Source: Taenia hydatigena
Lineage: Eukaryota; Platyhelminthes; Cestoda; Cyclophyllidea; Taeniidae
Direction of reading: 5' to 3'
Length of the DNA: 64,000 bases
Assembly (NCBI GenBank): GCA_036345935.2
Contig: JADWOT020000008.1
Span: forward strand, 9,008,156 to 9,072,155
Positions 1-12,000 of this stretch are shown in pieces. How positions within the stretch are numbered: the first letter of the stretch is position 1; every line of letters starts with the position of its first letter. The position numbers and the translations under genes are program-made. The notes below the pieces were generated by a model. The model saw only the letters and a list, made by a program, of their open reading frames with translations. It searched no databases and was not told the DNA's origin.

Positions 1-240
1 AAGCACATAACTGATAAGGCGCACGGCCCCAAACAAATAAAAGGTGCATTTCAATGGGCAACCGAGGCATTTGTTCACCAGCCCATTGATAATGGGAAAC
101 TCAGCCAGCTGCTGCAGTTGCCCCAGTCTTTTCAGATGTAGATAAACTGGCGTGTGTGCAATGAAGAACACATGCAGATTTCCCGAAGACTCAGTGGTTT
201 GCGGCTGCAATAGTGCAAGTGTGATCTGAAAGGTGAGTGG
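1..240 (-). other. open minus-strand frame at the left edge, unassigned
   Basis: On the minus strand a frame stays open from about 237 to base 1 after a TTTCAG at about 223-228 (about 75 codons, containing ESSGNLHVFFIAHTP). It is where more XPR1 exons could be expected, but it does not align with the EXS domain as I remember it, and no DFWLADQLNSL-type motif is present. It may be chance. Confidence 0.15.
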
Positions 241-1017
241 TGATAATTAAGAGACGCGTTCTGACGGGTACGTGCATATTTCTCACCCTTCATGTAGTGA
301 AAGGCTTTCAACGTCACTCTAACGCGGTGCATTTTTCACCGAAACTTGTGCAACAACATATGATGACGTCGTCGCAAAAAAAGAGACCCACTCATGTGAT
401 ATCAGGTGATGAGGCGAACAATGGTGTGTGATAGTAGGAAGCTTCACCTATGCATTTACTAAAGAGCCATTTAAAGTAGAACTATGTCAATACGACTAGC
501 GGTGCCTCGGACGGAGAAAGGCTGAGTCAGCCAAGTGGTCAGTTGGAACAAGCACACGTCTAGACGGGTGAGGCCACTAAATTCGCTAACATCCAAGCCT
601 CAGTAATCGCTTGGAAGCCGTTGAGGCGTTCCTTACAATAACTGAAAACCAAGGATCATCGGCCCTTAAGCAATTGTAAGGGATCATTGGGAATGTAAGC
701 TTGGCAATGTGAAAATCTTATCTTTTTTAAAGCCAATATTGCCTGACAGCAGTGCTCTTGCTTAATGCAAGTATTTAAATGCAAAACAGTGAAATGCCCA
801 ACACTCCATTGCCGGGGTAAAAAAGAATTAGATGCGTTATCGGGAAAGTATGCAAATTTATTTTGGTGGAAGAGCGACAATATGAACGGAGGCCGATTCC
901 CTTTAAAAAGGACTACTATCAACCAATACTATTGGCTAAAAGTAGTGAATCAAGACAGAATAACACACGATATAATAAATTCTAAACGATACGAGACAAA
1001 AACGAGGGCCAACTCAC

Positions 1018-4000
1018 CAAGATCTTGAGAAGCCAGAAGCGAGACTTGAAGTGGAAGATGTGAAAGGGCAAGAGGAGGAAGACGAGCATGGTGATAAAGA
1101 GGATGAGTGGGGTCACGTAGCCAGGAAAGTGGATTAAATCAGAAAATTGGTAAAGCAACACCGCAGCACCCCAAAAGTCCGCCAAAAACATGCCCATCTA
1201 AAAATAAGGACAAAAACAACACCAACACGTGGGTGCGTCCATTTCAGCTGATAGTAAATACGATTCGTATCGGTGGATGTCTACTACAGGGATGGAGAAT
1301 TTACTAGGATACACAGCTAGAAAGAAGAAATGATAAAAGTGAATGCATACTTAAATAAACTTTCACCGCAAAAATACGATTTACCGAATCTCAATGGCGA
1401 TACTCACTCAAATTTGGTATTTTAAAAAATGGGTGATAAACTGAGTGAGAATACGCAATCGTAATTGCACCTCTTTAAACTGTTTTGTCACCAAACGGCA
1501 AAATGCTTGAAACGGAGGCTAAAATTAATGAGCATTGAGTTCTGATTTATGAGCGAAAAAGACAGTCAAAATACTGTCACCACAATAGTTATCCATCATC
1601 GCTTAACCACTGGGAGCTAAAGCCACAAACTGGCGCCATGGCCTAGCCCTCCCGCCTACCGCCTATACGGAGTCAGATGGCCACTTGCGGTGTTTGCGTT
1701 AACAGATGAGGTGGCAGAAATCATAGTTCTCGATTGATCCTCTCGATCGTATTTGACTATATTTTAGAATGCATTAACTGATGATAGGAAGTCAAAAACG
1801 CATTTGCGATAAGTTGAACGATTCGATAAGCTGTCCTATGTGCTCATTTAGTTTGCATCGGAATGATTGGTAGACAATGGAAGCGGTTTGAAGGAATACG
1901 TATTAGCTGTAGCGTCCCATGGATAATGAGCCTTCGTGGGTGAAGCCAGTTTGTGTTGAACCTCACATTGTTCTGATAGGAATACAAGTACATCAGTTGC
2001 AGCCATGCGCCTACAGCATGCATAGTAGGGCTGATAACATCAGATTTCATATGCAATGCGGTGACAGATCTTTTTGAACATCAGTTTTGTAAGTGATTTT
2101 CCTATTGGAAGAGTGAACTGTTTGGAATCTTTCACGTACACTTAGAAACACATGAGTTGCTGCGATTGAGATCAGGCAGTAAGCGAGATAACTAGACGTA
2201 GGAACAAGGCGATAAAGATTGAGGCAATTCATTAGGGTGAGGACTGCTCAAATCCTGAAAAGGCCAGAAGACAATGCTGTCATAGTGACCTCAAGTGAGG
2301 TTAGTTAACGTCTCCCAAAGTCGCCTACCTCCATGAGTTGAAATTGATTCAGATGGGAACGGGGATCGATTTCAAAAATGAGCACATGGTTGACGCCAGA
2401 GCTTCGCCAGCCGTAGACGTTGACTCCGACCATACAGACGTAGTAAATGACCAAAAAGCTTCCTCGGAAGAGGCGAAATGCAGGATATGAGAACTGCGGC
2501 AATTTTGCAAATACAGCTAAATAGAGAAAACAGTCATAAGAGGTGCTCCGGAACAAATCAAGAAAATGTATGCTAAACTGGCAGGCTGTCTTTCAGAACT
2601 TAAATAATGAAATACATGCAGTAAAATTTTTTCCCATTTGAAATTATCCGCCTACTTTTTTCTCTTCTCATCTCTTGACTACCTTTCAAACACATCCAAA
2701 GGTGGTTCTTGTAGACCCCTCTCGGGATTCACGTGAACCAGATTTCAGGGTGTTAACGCAACTTTTAGCTGTAAGCAAGCCACAAAATGAATACCCCGAT
2801 AAAATTTGTTCCATCTTGATAGAAGGGATTAGTTGGCATGCACATGAGTAAGATGGAGTGTTTTTCACGTCTGTTCCTAAATATTACAGAAACAATGGAC
2901 AAAACTGTTTGCCAAGAAGGGTAAGTAAAAAATATTGACGCATGACGTCTATACACAATCAGAGGAAAGAAAATAGACGTAGATAAACAGCCAAAATGGG
3001 TGCTAAATCACGAAGTGGAATGAGAATGCTGTGTTTTCTCCAGTAGGGCGCCAACAATTGCACCTAGGTCAAACCTTACACACGTGGCTACTTTCGAGGC
3101 TTTGGTTATAGGCGTGAATGAGAGCTAGACACAAATGCCAGCAAAGTGCATAGAAGTGAAACTAGGATGCCCCACATGTTCAAGAACAAAGTTACATTGA
3201 CACATTAAAACTGAGGATCTCATCAAAAGGTTTCATATGGATACAGCGGTAGAGCATTCATTTATGTACAGAGGGAGGGAGGCGGATGGTGAGCGATCAA
3301 CTACACGGCAATCAGTTTAATCACCTGTCTAGCCAAGATTTACAAAAAATGTGTGAAGAATGGAGGTTTTTAGCAAGTAAACCGCGTTAAACCGTCAGGT
3401 CAACTCAAACATTGACAGGGTCCGCTCACTCGTACGATGGGGATGTAAAGGTTTGTTGATCATACTACCGAGGGCCTTAGTTGAACGGTCTCAAATGAAA
3501 TGCGTAGCAACAGTAAAGGGACGATTCAAAACAGAAAACAGCTTAAAATAAAAGGTATGGTAATGGGATAATGCTTGAAGTGGGACATAATTTTTAACAA
3601 AATACGCATTAAACTGGCATATACACTAAGGAAAATGCTTCTGGTAAAGTGCCACAACCGAGCTACCTAAGCAGGTAATTAATCGAGTTTAGTACACAAA
3701 TGGGGCGCGGAACTCACCGACTAGAATTATGCACAATATTTCAGAGAGGAAAATACCGAGAAAAAAACCGAAACGAAAAACGGACTTCCCACTGGCCTGA
3801 AACAAAAAAAATACGAAACTGCTTACTCAAGGGAAGGAGATTTCAAGGTAGTTTTTCAACCATGAGCAGAAGGAAATAAGGTGGTCACTACAAAATAGGT
3901 CAAGTGCAGTCCAATCGGTCAAATTTCCAACCCAGTCTTTTAAACACTGAAGGAATGCTTGCTAATAGGGATAGCGTTTAAGTTGACAAACGTAGGTTAG

Positions 4001-7000
4001 TGACTGGTAAGGTTTCAATCATAAACATCATTTGTTATTTTGATAGAAGAACCGATGTGTGCTGTGACGTGAATCATCGGACAACAAGTTGATATTGTTA
4101 GATAGCATCAATTCGCAGACTAAAGTGCTTAACGAACATGTACTGGCCCATAATTATCAGAAAGCACTGAAAATATACACCAAATGTTACCATAAGATGA
4201 ATTGGCTGCAAATATAAATGGATGTGTAAGTAGTGAGTAGTTTGAGAAACGTAAAATTTATCCTGCTTTGTCTTAAATGTATCAATTGGAACAACTTTTG
4301 CGGTAGAAAAATCTTACAATAAATTTCAGGAGCGCAAAATTTCAACGCAATGGAAACAGTTAAGTTAATGCATGTAACTCCATCTGAGTTATGCTTCGGC
4401 CTCAATTGTGCCAACGCCTTAGAAGGCTGAGACATTGACTCTGATGCTCCTAACTAGAATGGTACGACGGGCATGGCTGGGTGTCATAATCACGTGGACC
4501 ATGGCCAGGACTCTTGGGACAAGTCAATGAATCTGAATCAGGCGACAACAACCATAATTTATCGGAAAGGCTCAAAACCCTGCAAAGTTCCAATAAGTGC
4601 GAGGTTAAAGAAGAACGAAGTGTATTAAGAGAGTAGTTGACCTTGAAAAAGGTACGGTGAGGCATGTTAACAAGATCCAACAGCATAAATCCCCTGTTCC
4701 ATCCGTTTAGTTCAGCTAAAGTAGTAATTAAAGTGTTTGTGAACCCTTGAACTGCGCAACCGCTAATGGACGGCCTACCACATGTCTATTTTTGGTAAAT
4801 AATACATAATATATGCTTAGGTAAACTCCAAGGAGCCAAGCTAAGGGTACTGTCTAGCCACGATCACATACGCAAGGTGCATTTCACCCGTTCAGAATTG
4901 GGAGCGATATCGTTTGCTCACACTTTTACAAATCAACAAGGATCAGCAAGTTTCATAAACAACAAAATAGTGAATTGCTCCAAGGCTCACTATATATAGC
5001 GTTTGTTCATATTTAAACCACAAGAGGGGTTTCGCGTAAAATTCAAAAGTCGAAGCCAATTGGGACTGGTCACTGCAACTGTATGAGTAAAAATTTGCAA
5101 TCGCTTGTGCAACGAAGATAATCCTTGTTAAGTAATGGGAATTGATGATCAATTTCAGAAAGTCAGAAATCCCGACATTTCAAGGGGCCTACGAACGAAT
5201 TCGTAAACCGGTCAATCCGAATGATGTGTTATTCAACGTAAACACCGGTGGTATGTGGGCAAAAGCTCTACACAAAAGTAGTCATGGAAGTGCTACTCCC
5301 AAACAAACGGGGCCAAAAGAACTAGCTCTAGAACAAATAACTCGAGTTTGGATGAGCCTCACCACATAAAATAACCAAATTGACTAAATTGGGAACGTCA
5401 GACATTTGCAAAACGCAACAGGAAAATGGAGCAAGAGGGGCTTTGGAGGTCGGACAGTGAGCCTGCCAAATTTATTATCCAGCTTGTTTGGGATAAGGAT
5501 AATAATTACTAAACAAACTAATAGATTGAAGCAACTTTCTATTATGCCTTCCAAACACTAGCCCTCTTAACACTCCACACCTTTGAGTGTCGATGAGACC
5601 AGGGGAAATGTGAGGTATTAACAGGTAAAAGTTGGATAAATATATAGGATGATTAAACTGGGAAGATTTCCCAAAAATGAACAGTTCCAATAAAAGTGAA
5701 ATGAGACTGAGACCAGATTTTTATCTCTGAGTGCAATACAAAAATGAAGTTTGTAGTTATGTCAAAGAGATGCGAGAGGATCTTCGACTTATGAAAGGGA
5801 TTGTGTAACGCACTTAGAAGAACAACATTAAGGAGAGGCTGAGCTGATTTAGCCACGCTGAAGCCACATGAATTAAGAGCATTCAAAAAGTATTTCAATG
5901 ACCTGAAAATGCTCCGGAAGATAATAAAGTTCAAAAAGTGCTATATGGTTTCAAAAAATGCACACGAAACGCTCACTTGATCCTTTACGGAGATTCACTA
6001 TTTCAGACCCTTCACTCTGCAAAATGGAATAACTTCTTTTGGATTTGAATGCGATCGAGCACTCACTCCCACACTTGTAATAAATGACACTACCTTATCC
6101 TCTACGGCGTAACTGTTTGCATCAAGAACTGTGAATCACTTTATTGGATGGACCCCGCCATGTAATTAGTTCAAAGGTTATTAAAATGAAGGGTGTCCCA
6201 TACAATTTAAGCCAAGTGTATGCACTTTAGACCAATTTAGTAACACCTCTTATGCATGTGGTACTATTCTGTGGTTTGGCTCGTAAACGTAGTGTGATAT
6301 TTTTTCATTAGAGTATAAATTTCAACAGTTAATGAAAGCCAGAATTGGTTACGCCCATGAAAAATGCGTCGATGAGCTGTGGAAAATTACTAGAATGCGT
6401 GATTCTAGCTGACCCCTACGAGGCGACAGAAATTTTGCACGGTCGGAACGAAAATGGAGCGATGATGTGGTTCCCTCCATACTTTTAGGTTAAACAGAGA
6501 GATAGCCGTTCAACGCCCCAAATTGATACCAGTTTGCCATACATGATTTCATCCACTCGACCATCACGTCGTGGTAAGTTGTAAAATACTCTGCAATGTG
6601 CAAAGACGATTAAAGGAGGACAATGGCAGGACTATCTCAAGCATTTAAAGCTTTAGTAATTCTAGGTTGTAATTAATAGAATCTGACTACCCCTCAATCC
6701 TTTTGGGACAAATTTAACTGATATTAGAATTTAGAGCTTAAAGGTACACTCGTCAACTTTAATAGGGAGTAGAATGAAAAAAACCGTTTTGTCTGCCTCC
6801 GGGATTAGACAGAAAGATATGGTTAGACGATCAGTTAGCCCAATGGCCCGGTGGAACTGTAACAACTCCACTTAAAATTTAATTTAAAGAAAAAAATACA
6901 GCAAAATGAAGCTGTCTCCTACGTCGTTATCTTAGTTGCCACTCACTTTCAAAAAACAGTCATGTTTTGAGGAGTATGAGCATCACCACCAGTCTCCGCA

Positions 7001-10000
7001 CAAAATGTAATGCCAAGGTGCGCACGACTGCACGTTCATGCAGAAGGGCACGCGCCTTTGGCCCGTACAAGTGACAGTGAAGCAACTGTCTTGAAGCTGT
7101 CCATTAAAGGCACTAACGTATCCAGTCCCAAGGTTGGCTGAATTCCAATTATTTGAAAATTCCACAAAGATCATGTTGTGAGTGAAGTAATAGCAATTTA
7201 TCCTTAAATAGTTGAAAAATTGATCCATTTAGGTGTTAAACTATCATTCATTCAGGTCGACACTTCACAATGACATGCTTGTCAAACTCCAAAAAAGAAG
7301 TGAATAAAGGGCAAATGCGAGCACTTGAAACAAGAGGGCCTGAAAGTCAGCGTGCTATGAAGAGCGGCTATATTATGGAATTTTCCTCCAAAAAAACTGG
7401 CAACCTGTAATGCAGTAAAGAAGAACTGAATCAACATTCACACGTCTGCCAATGTCAAACAATCACGGCAACAAAAGTGGAGAACGAGAGCGAGTCTAAT
7501 ATGGTGAAATCAGGAATAGCTTCATATTGTGCTGCAGCGCCAGAGGGCACAAGTCAGTTTGTCTGTTCGGAGAAGATGAAAAATTTCCAACCCTATGCAT
7601 GAGTTCATGAAATCCAGAGGTTTGAGGAGATTCCATGAAAAAAGTGCATAAATGTAATGGTATGCCAGATATGTCGGAATACCATGTGTACCATTCATTA
7701 GTCCAAGTGAAATTGGGGCAAGTGTCACGTTATGCATGCACTAAAATGGCAAGTAGTTAAAAACACGTAACCTTCACCCATTAGGATGGGGATATGATGG
7801 GCTGAATGGAGCTAACTTGTAATTTATCACCCCCAAAATAGTTGAAGTTAGTCGCTTTCCAAACGACAAAGTGCGTTTGATCAATCAAAGCAGAATAAAG
7901 TTCGAAGTATCTCCGAGTCGTATCAAAGCCTAAAAAAGTAGGCAACGTACCTGAGCAGCAAGAGGAGGCACTCGAAGCCGTTTCATCGCCTTCTGACGGT
8001 TCCCACCTTCAAGTTTTGTAAATGTTTCCTACATGATTTAAAACGATAAATACAGGTCTAAGAAAACACTTAGATGGCCTTGCCAAAACGGGGTAAAATG
8101 TTGAATCTACGCATGGGAAAACTAGTGGTATTAAGGCTGTCGGGCTTAAATTAAGATTCATCGAAATGCTCATGCATTTGCTTAAACACATTCAAAGTAT
8201 TCAACAGTCAATGAACTGGTCTGTTTGGTTGAAAACGATGGAACACACACTATTTCTCTCACTATACACCACTCATCTTTATTGAAAAATGGCATGTCAG
8301 TGGAAGTACAGTTAAAGATGCTGTTAAAAGTAATAAAGGATGGTTCGTGAAACATTAGGAAGTTATGCATTTCAATGCCTTTTGGCAACCTGGTAGGATT
8401 TTCGACCTTAACACGATAGTAACACAGAATGTCACGAACGCTGACTTGCAGAAAACTAAGGAGTTTTCTTCATTTAGGTGATAATAATGTTTTTTAGCGA
8501 ACCAGTACATTGCATATTAAGATCTAGGAAATTACGCGTATTAAATTTGTTACAAAACTAGTGGAATGTTATTGATAGTTTATCCTGACGGAAAAAAAAC
8601 TAGATAGGACATCTAAGTGCAATGTGGCAAAAAATTGGGGTCATGTCATATAGTTCCAGGGATCGTAAAATTTTGCAACAATTCCCTGGCAACGATGTTC
8701 TGTATCAAATCAAAAAAATAATACGAATCACGAGTCTATTTGATACAGATGAAAGATTAATAAAGGGGACCCCAAGCCGCAAAGGGATTACCAATGTATT
8801 ACGCTCCCAGAATCAACCGACAAGATTAGCACTATATCATCGAGAAAACGAACTACATTTTCCCAAAAATCAAAAAAATATTGGGTCAAAGACAAATAAG
8901 CGCAACCAAGTATGAGTTCTTCATAATATGACGTTTAGCTTTGGTTACTCGTTAAGTTTTAAGATTGTTAAAATGCAGACAAAGCAACCATTGAAACTAC
9001 TTAGGAAAAAATCATCTTACAATGAACTGAGCATCCAAAAAGCCAATTCAACAAAATAATGCGGTTGATGCAAACTATAAAAATCTAGCATATCGTTTAT
9101 ATTTAAGATTTACAGTCGAAATATGGCCACTGACATGGCTTAAAACTGAAATAGCTCCTCAATTATTACCTCGACTTCAGCTATCATCGCATCGACTGAA
9201 TCATCTATATGGAATGGTTCTTCAGACACAGTGTTTCTATACCATTCCAAGCCATTCGAGCGTTGAAACAACTAAAGGAAACCAACAAAAAGCTTATTCT
9301 TACAAAAACTCACAAAAGAAGCACATACAGATACAACTCACCTTGTCGTGCTTCTTAAGGATCTTTCTAAAACCAGTAAAGTTTAGACTTTGGTAATTCT
9401 GGAGGAGCACTAGACTTAGATAGAATTCACTCAAGGCGAGTTTAAGATCGTAGGCTTTTAGGCGAGGTGTCTCTTCATTCTGACCAACTTGTCGAGACGG
9501 GTGATGGAAACGCTTTTCTTCCTTTTTAAGTCGGAAGGTATTCCTGCGCTGTCGCAGCATGTCCATATCATTGATACGATGAACTGGGCTTTGCGTATGT
9601 TCCGGTGTTCCCTCAGCAGTACGATATACACTGACATCTTGTGCAAGTTCATCATCAACGACAGCTGCGGGACTACTTAAATAAAGCGATGCGATCGGGG
9701 CTCGATGTTTTGTCGAAAAATGACGATCGCATTCATCTTTTAGTGCTGCGAATTTTCTCTTGGATTCAGCTAACTTTTCTTAAAACCCAGCGCATAAAGT
9801 AAACCATTTTGCAAACCTGCAAAGAAGTTGTTAATCTTGTCCAATTCAGCTTGACACATAGCGAAAAAGACGGTGTCGCATTCATCGAAATGCTTACTGA
9901 CGGTAACAGCATCAACGACTACACAAAATGACCAAATGAAATAGATAATACCTGGTAATTCCTCAAAATCATCCAATGCCTTATAGAGAATTTCTTTGAG

Positions 10001-10105
10001 AGCCTAGAATTTATAAGGTATAGAAAAAATCCTTACTTCATATTCAATATATTGCTTTCGCCACTCAGGTGTAAGGTGTGCAGACAAGTGCTCCGCAAAC
10101 TTCAT
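1018..10105 (-). CDS. XPR1: XPR1-like SPX/EXS phosphate exporter, 5' nine exons (3' end outside window)
   Basis: Exons, in coding order on the minus strand: 10105-10037, 10003-9952, 9918-9817, 9778-9342, 9271-9170, 8028-7951, 3796-3718, 2516-2329 and 1197-1018. All have GT-AG boundaries and matching phases, giving 429 codons without a stop. The product starts [20 protein letters not shown], the canonical SPX amino terminus. It continues through [13 protein letters not shown], the lysine-rich SPX helix that binds inositol pyrophosphates in this family, to the [11 protein letters not shown] linker. The first membrane segments follow ([10 protein letters not shown] and [15 protein letters not shown]), with the [20 protein letters not shown] signature and the [10 protein letters not shown] end. 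Family members export inorganic phosphate at membranes. The rest of the EXS domain (about 250 residues) must lie left of base 1. The ATG is fixed by homology. Family identity is very secure; exon edges are good to a codon. This is a host transporter, named after its use as a retrovirus receptor in mammals. Confidence 0.95.
2517..9169 (-). other. large XPR1 introns, no further genes recognised
   Basis: Introns 2517-3717 (1.2 kb), 3797-7950 (4.15 kb) and 8029-9169 (1.14 kb) are AT-rich with many short open frames but nothing recognisable. I checked the longer minus frames (4187-4435, 5653-5934, 6983-7228, 8182-8388); none aligns with XPR1 or another family I know. Confidence 0.6.
9170..10105 (-). 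other. SPX-domain exons of the XPR1-like gene, with mini-introns
   Basis: The first five XPR1 exons encode the cytosolic SPX regulatory domain. Three of the introns are extremely short: 10004-10036 (33 bp), 9919-9951 (33 bp) and 9779-9816 (38 bp); 9272-9341 is 70 bp. The largest exon (9342-9778) encodes a variable acidic/Ser-Thr loop rich in histidine and aspartate, then the conserved [10 protein letters not shown] and [20 protein letters not shown] helices. The next intron jumps to 1.1 kb and the one after to 4.2 kb, a bimodal intron-size pattern known from tapeworms. Confidence 0.9.
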
Positions 10106-10651
10106 CTTTTAGCGCAAATGTTTTAGCCTAGTAAACAAGGCCCCGGCTTTAAAAAGGATTTAACAGTGTCATTTCATTAAAGAAACAAGAAAAGCAAGCA
10201 TTAGCTAACCTCTGCACATGCGTGCAACTAATATCTCCAAAACACTGCAAATGACCATTTAAACCAATAGAAAAAGGAACTTAAGGTCAAATGGGATTAA
10301 AAGCAAAATATTTGAAAAGAATAAAGAAACATCATAACGAAAATTGAGCAGCCCATGCTTACACATTCTAACATTTGCCTATAAGGGCTGCTTAGACCTT
10401 CGGAGAGTTCCAAAAATACCGACTATTACAAGTGAAGTTCGTATGCTAGGTAGGGCCAGCTTTGCTGGCGGATAATTGGTACCAAGCCTTACAATTCCGT
10501 AACCCTTAAGAAGTCTTTTATTGGTCATCTAAGCAGGTGGTTACCCTGTGATATACTATTTTGGCTTCAAGCAATAGCTTTATAAGTGTTCTGCAGGGCA
10601 CTAATACGTTCTTCCATACCATCTAGGCTTATTGTGACTTCAAAGGCTACT
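10106..10651. other. XPR1 upstream region / intergenic
   Basis: This should hold the 5' UTR and promoter of the minus-strand XPR1-like gene, which starts at 10105. No TATA box or initiator can be assigned with confidence. It ends at the target site of a solo LTR. Confidence 0.4.
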
Positions 10652-10656
10652 CAGGA

Positions 10657-10843
10657 TGTAGTGCTTTGTTTGTTGTAACTACCGGTTTTGGTGAAGGTCA
10701 CAGAGGTGGCCGTACTGCCCAGAGCTGCGTGGGCTTGCCTCCGAGCCATGCCAGCAGCCTATTTCCCTCTGTCCGTTAAATATATACACTCTACCCTAGC
10801 ATTCTGCCTTCTTTTGCCTTTGAGGGAGCATCGGGGAGCTACA
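10657..10843 (+). mobile_element. solo LTR of a taeniid TRIM-like retrotransposon
   Basis: A 187-bp unit begins TGTAGTGCTTTGTTTG and ends GGGAGCTACA. It is flanked by a perfect 5-bp direct repeat CAGGA (10652-10656 and 10844-10848). TG...CA termini plus a 5-bp duplication are the hallmarks of LTR integration; a single LTR means recombination removed the interior and the partner LTR. Orientation is inferred from the neighbouring full element, whose primer-binding and polypurine sites lie on the other strand. Confidence 0.85.
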
Positions 10844-10922
10844 CAGGATGTTAGGGAATCTTACATAAGTTGAATGCAGAATTAAGTATAACTGGGAATA
10901 CGCAAGAGTAACAAATAGTTGG

Positions 10923-11106
10923 TGTAGCGTCCCGATGCTTCCTCAAAGACAAAAGAAGGCAGAATGCTAGGGTAGAATATATATTCAACGGACAGAGGGA
11001 AATAGGCTGCTGGTATGGCCCGGAGGTCAGCCCACGCAACTAAGGCAGTACGGCCACCTCTGTGACCTTCACCGAAATCGGTAGTTCCAACAAACAAAGT
11101 ACTACA
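10923..11106 (-). repeat. 3' LTR of the TRIM-like element
   Basis: This is the downstream LTR, preceded on the minus strand by the purine tract at 11110-11124. It lies in inverted orientation to the solo LTR at 10657-10843, from which it is separated by 79 bp. Confidence 0.85.
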
Positions 11107-11629
11107 TTGCCCCTCTCCTCTTTCGAGCGTCGCCCCCGACACGCCCCTCGGTACATCTCCCGCGTCAGCCATCACAACATGCTCAGTACTGCAAGAAGCA
11201 CCCACGAGCTAACCATGCCAGTCGCCGACATTCGAAGCGATTGAGGTGATGCTTGACACCAACGTCAGTGATCCCTCACGGCAGCGCATTGCACTTCGAG
11301 TTTCGTTCGACTTGGGAACAAAGTTCAGGATAAGTGGTTCTGCCGACCATCAGTATGTTCGTAGGGGGCGTTAGCACGCCAATCTCCTTAAGCAAGTATA
11401 TTAGGGGTAATCTTTGGAACGAAACTTTCCAGGTGGTCCATGGCCAGTGTCGCTTTAGTTGTTGATAGTTTTCTTGTAGAACACGGAGTTGGGGTAGGTG
11501 CCGGGGGTGGACGTCGTTCGTGGCCCAACCGTAGCGCATGCACTTCTTCCGCACCACTGCAACATGCCACAGGTGGTAGAGATCAGGATAAAACCTTATA
11601 GAATCGGGTCTGCTTTCCGCTGCCACCAA

Positions 11630-11815
11630 TGTAGCGTCCCGAGGCTTCCTCGAAGGCAAAAGAAGGCAGAATGCTAGGGCAGAATATGTATTTTCAACGG
11701 ACAGAGGGGAATAGGCTGCTGCATGGCTCGGAGGCTAGTCCACGCAGCTCTGGGCAGTACGGCCACCTCTGTGACCTCCACCAAAACCGGTAGTTACAAC
11801 AAACAAAGTACTACA
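11630..11815 (-). repeat. 5' LTR of the TRIM-like element
   Basis: This is the upstream LTR in the element's own orientation, starting TGTAGTACTTTGTTTG on the minus strand and ending GGGACGCTACA. The primer-binding candidate begins one base beyond it (minus strand, from 11628). Confidence 0.85.
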
Positions 11816-11820
11816 GTTGG

Positions 11821-12000
11821 TGTAGGGCCCCAAAACTTCCTTGGTTGCAAAAGAAGTCATATTACCAAGGCAGAACATACATATTCGATTAGCAAATGGA
11901 TCGTAGCTACTGATGTGGCCTGGGTGTTAGCCCACCCATCCATGGTAATACGGAGACTTAAGTGGCCGTAACCGAACCTGGCGATCAGGCAAACAGGCTA
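11821..12000 (-). repeat. decayed TRIM LTR abutting the complete element
   Basis: Starting exactly after the GTTGG duplication, the plus strand reads TGTAGGGCCCC and keeps recognisable stretches of the LTR in order: TTCCTTGG..GCAAAAGAAG, AAGGCAGAACATA, ATGTGGCCTGGGTGTTAGCCC, CGGAGACTTAAGTGGCCGTAACCGAA. It is clearly older than its neighbour and lacks a clean right end or duplication. Right boundary approximate. Confidence 0.65.

Larger units (their letters stand above)
10923..11815 (-). mobile_element. complete TRIM-like LTR element (LTR, short interior, LTR) with 5-bp duplication
   Basis: Two direct ~185-bp LTRs (10923-11106 and 11630-11815) bound a 523-bp interior. The whole 893-bp element is flanked by GTTGG at 10918-10922 and 11816-11820. 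Orientation is minus: next to the right LTR the minus strand reads TGGTGGCAGCGG, a primer-binding-site candidate starting with the tRNA-complementary TGG. Next to the left LTR it reads GAAAGAGGAGAGGGG, a polypurine tract. No gag or pol motif is present and size and layout match TRIMs described in taeniid cestodes. The LTRs differ at many positions (roughly one in ten by eye), so the insertion is not recent. Such elements move only with proteins supplied by others. Confidence 0.88.

Noticed and set aside
1621..1700. Weak resemblance to the TRIM LTR (GGCCTAGCCC, GGCCACTTG)
   Set aside because: Too few ordered matches and no LTR ends; could not be distinguished from chance.
6983..7228. Cys-rich minus frame ([20 protein letters not shown]) in an XPR1 intron
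   Set aside because: Alignment gap is filled by exon 3796-3718; no splice signals or family match.
8182..8388. Minus-strand frame that might have been an XPR1 exon
   Set aside because: The neighbouring XPR1 exons 9271-9170 and 8028-7951 already join in phase and fill the family alignment, leaving no gap here.
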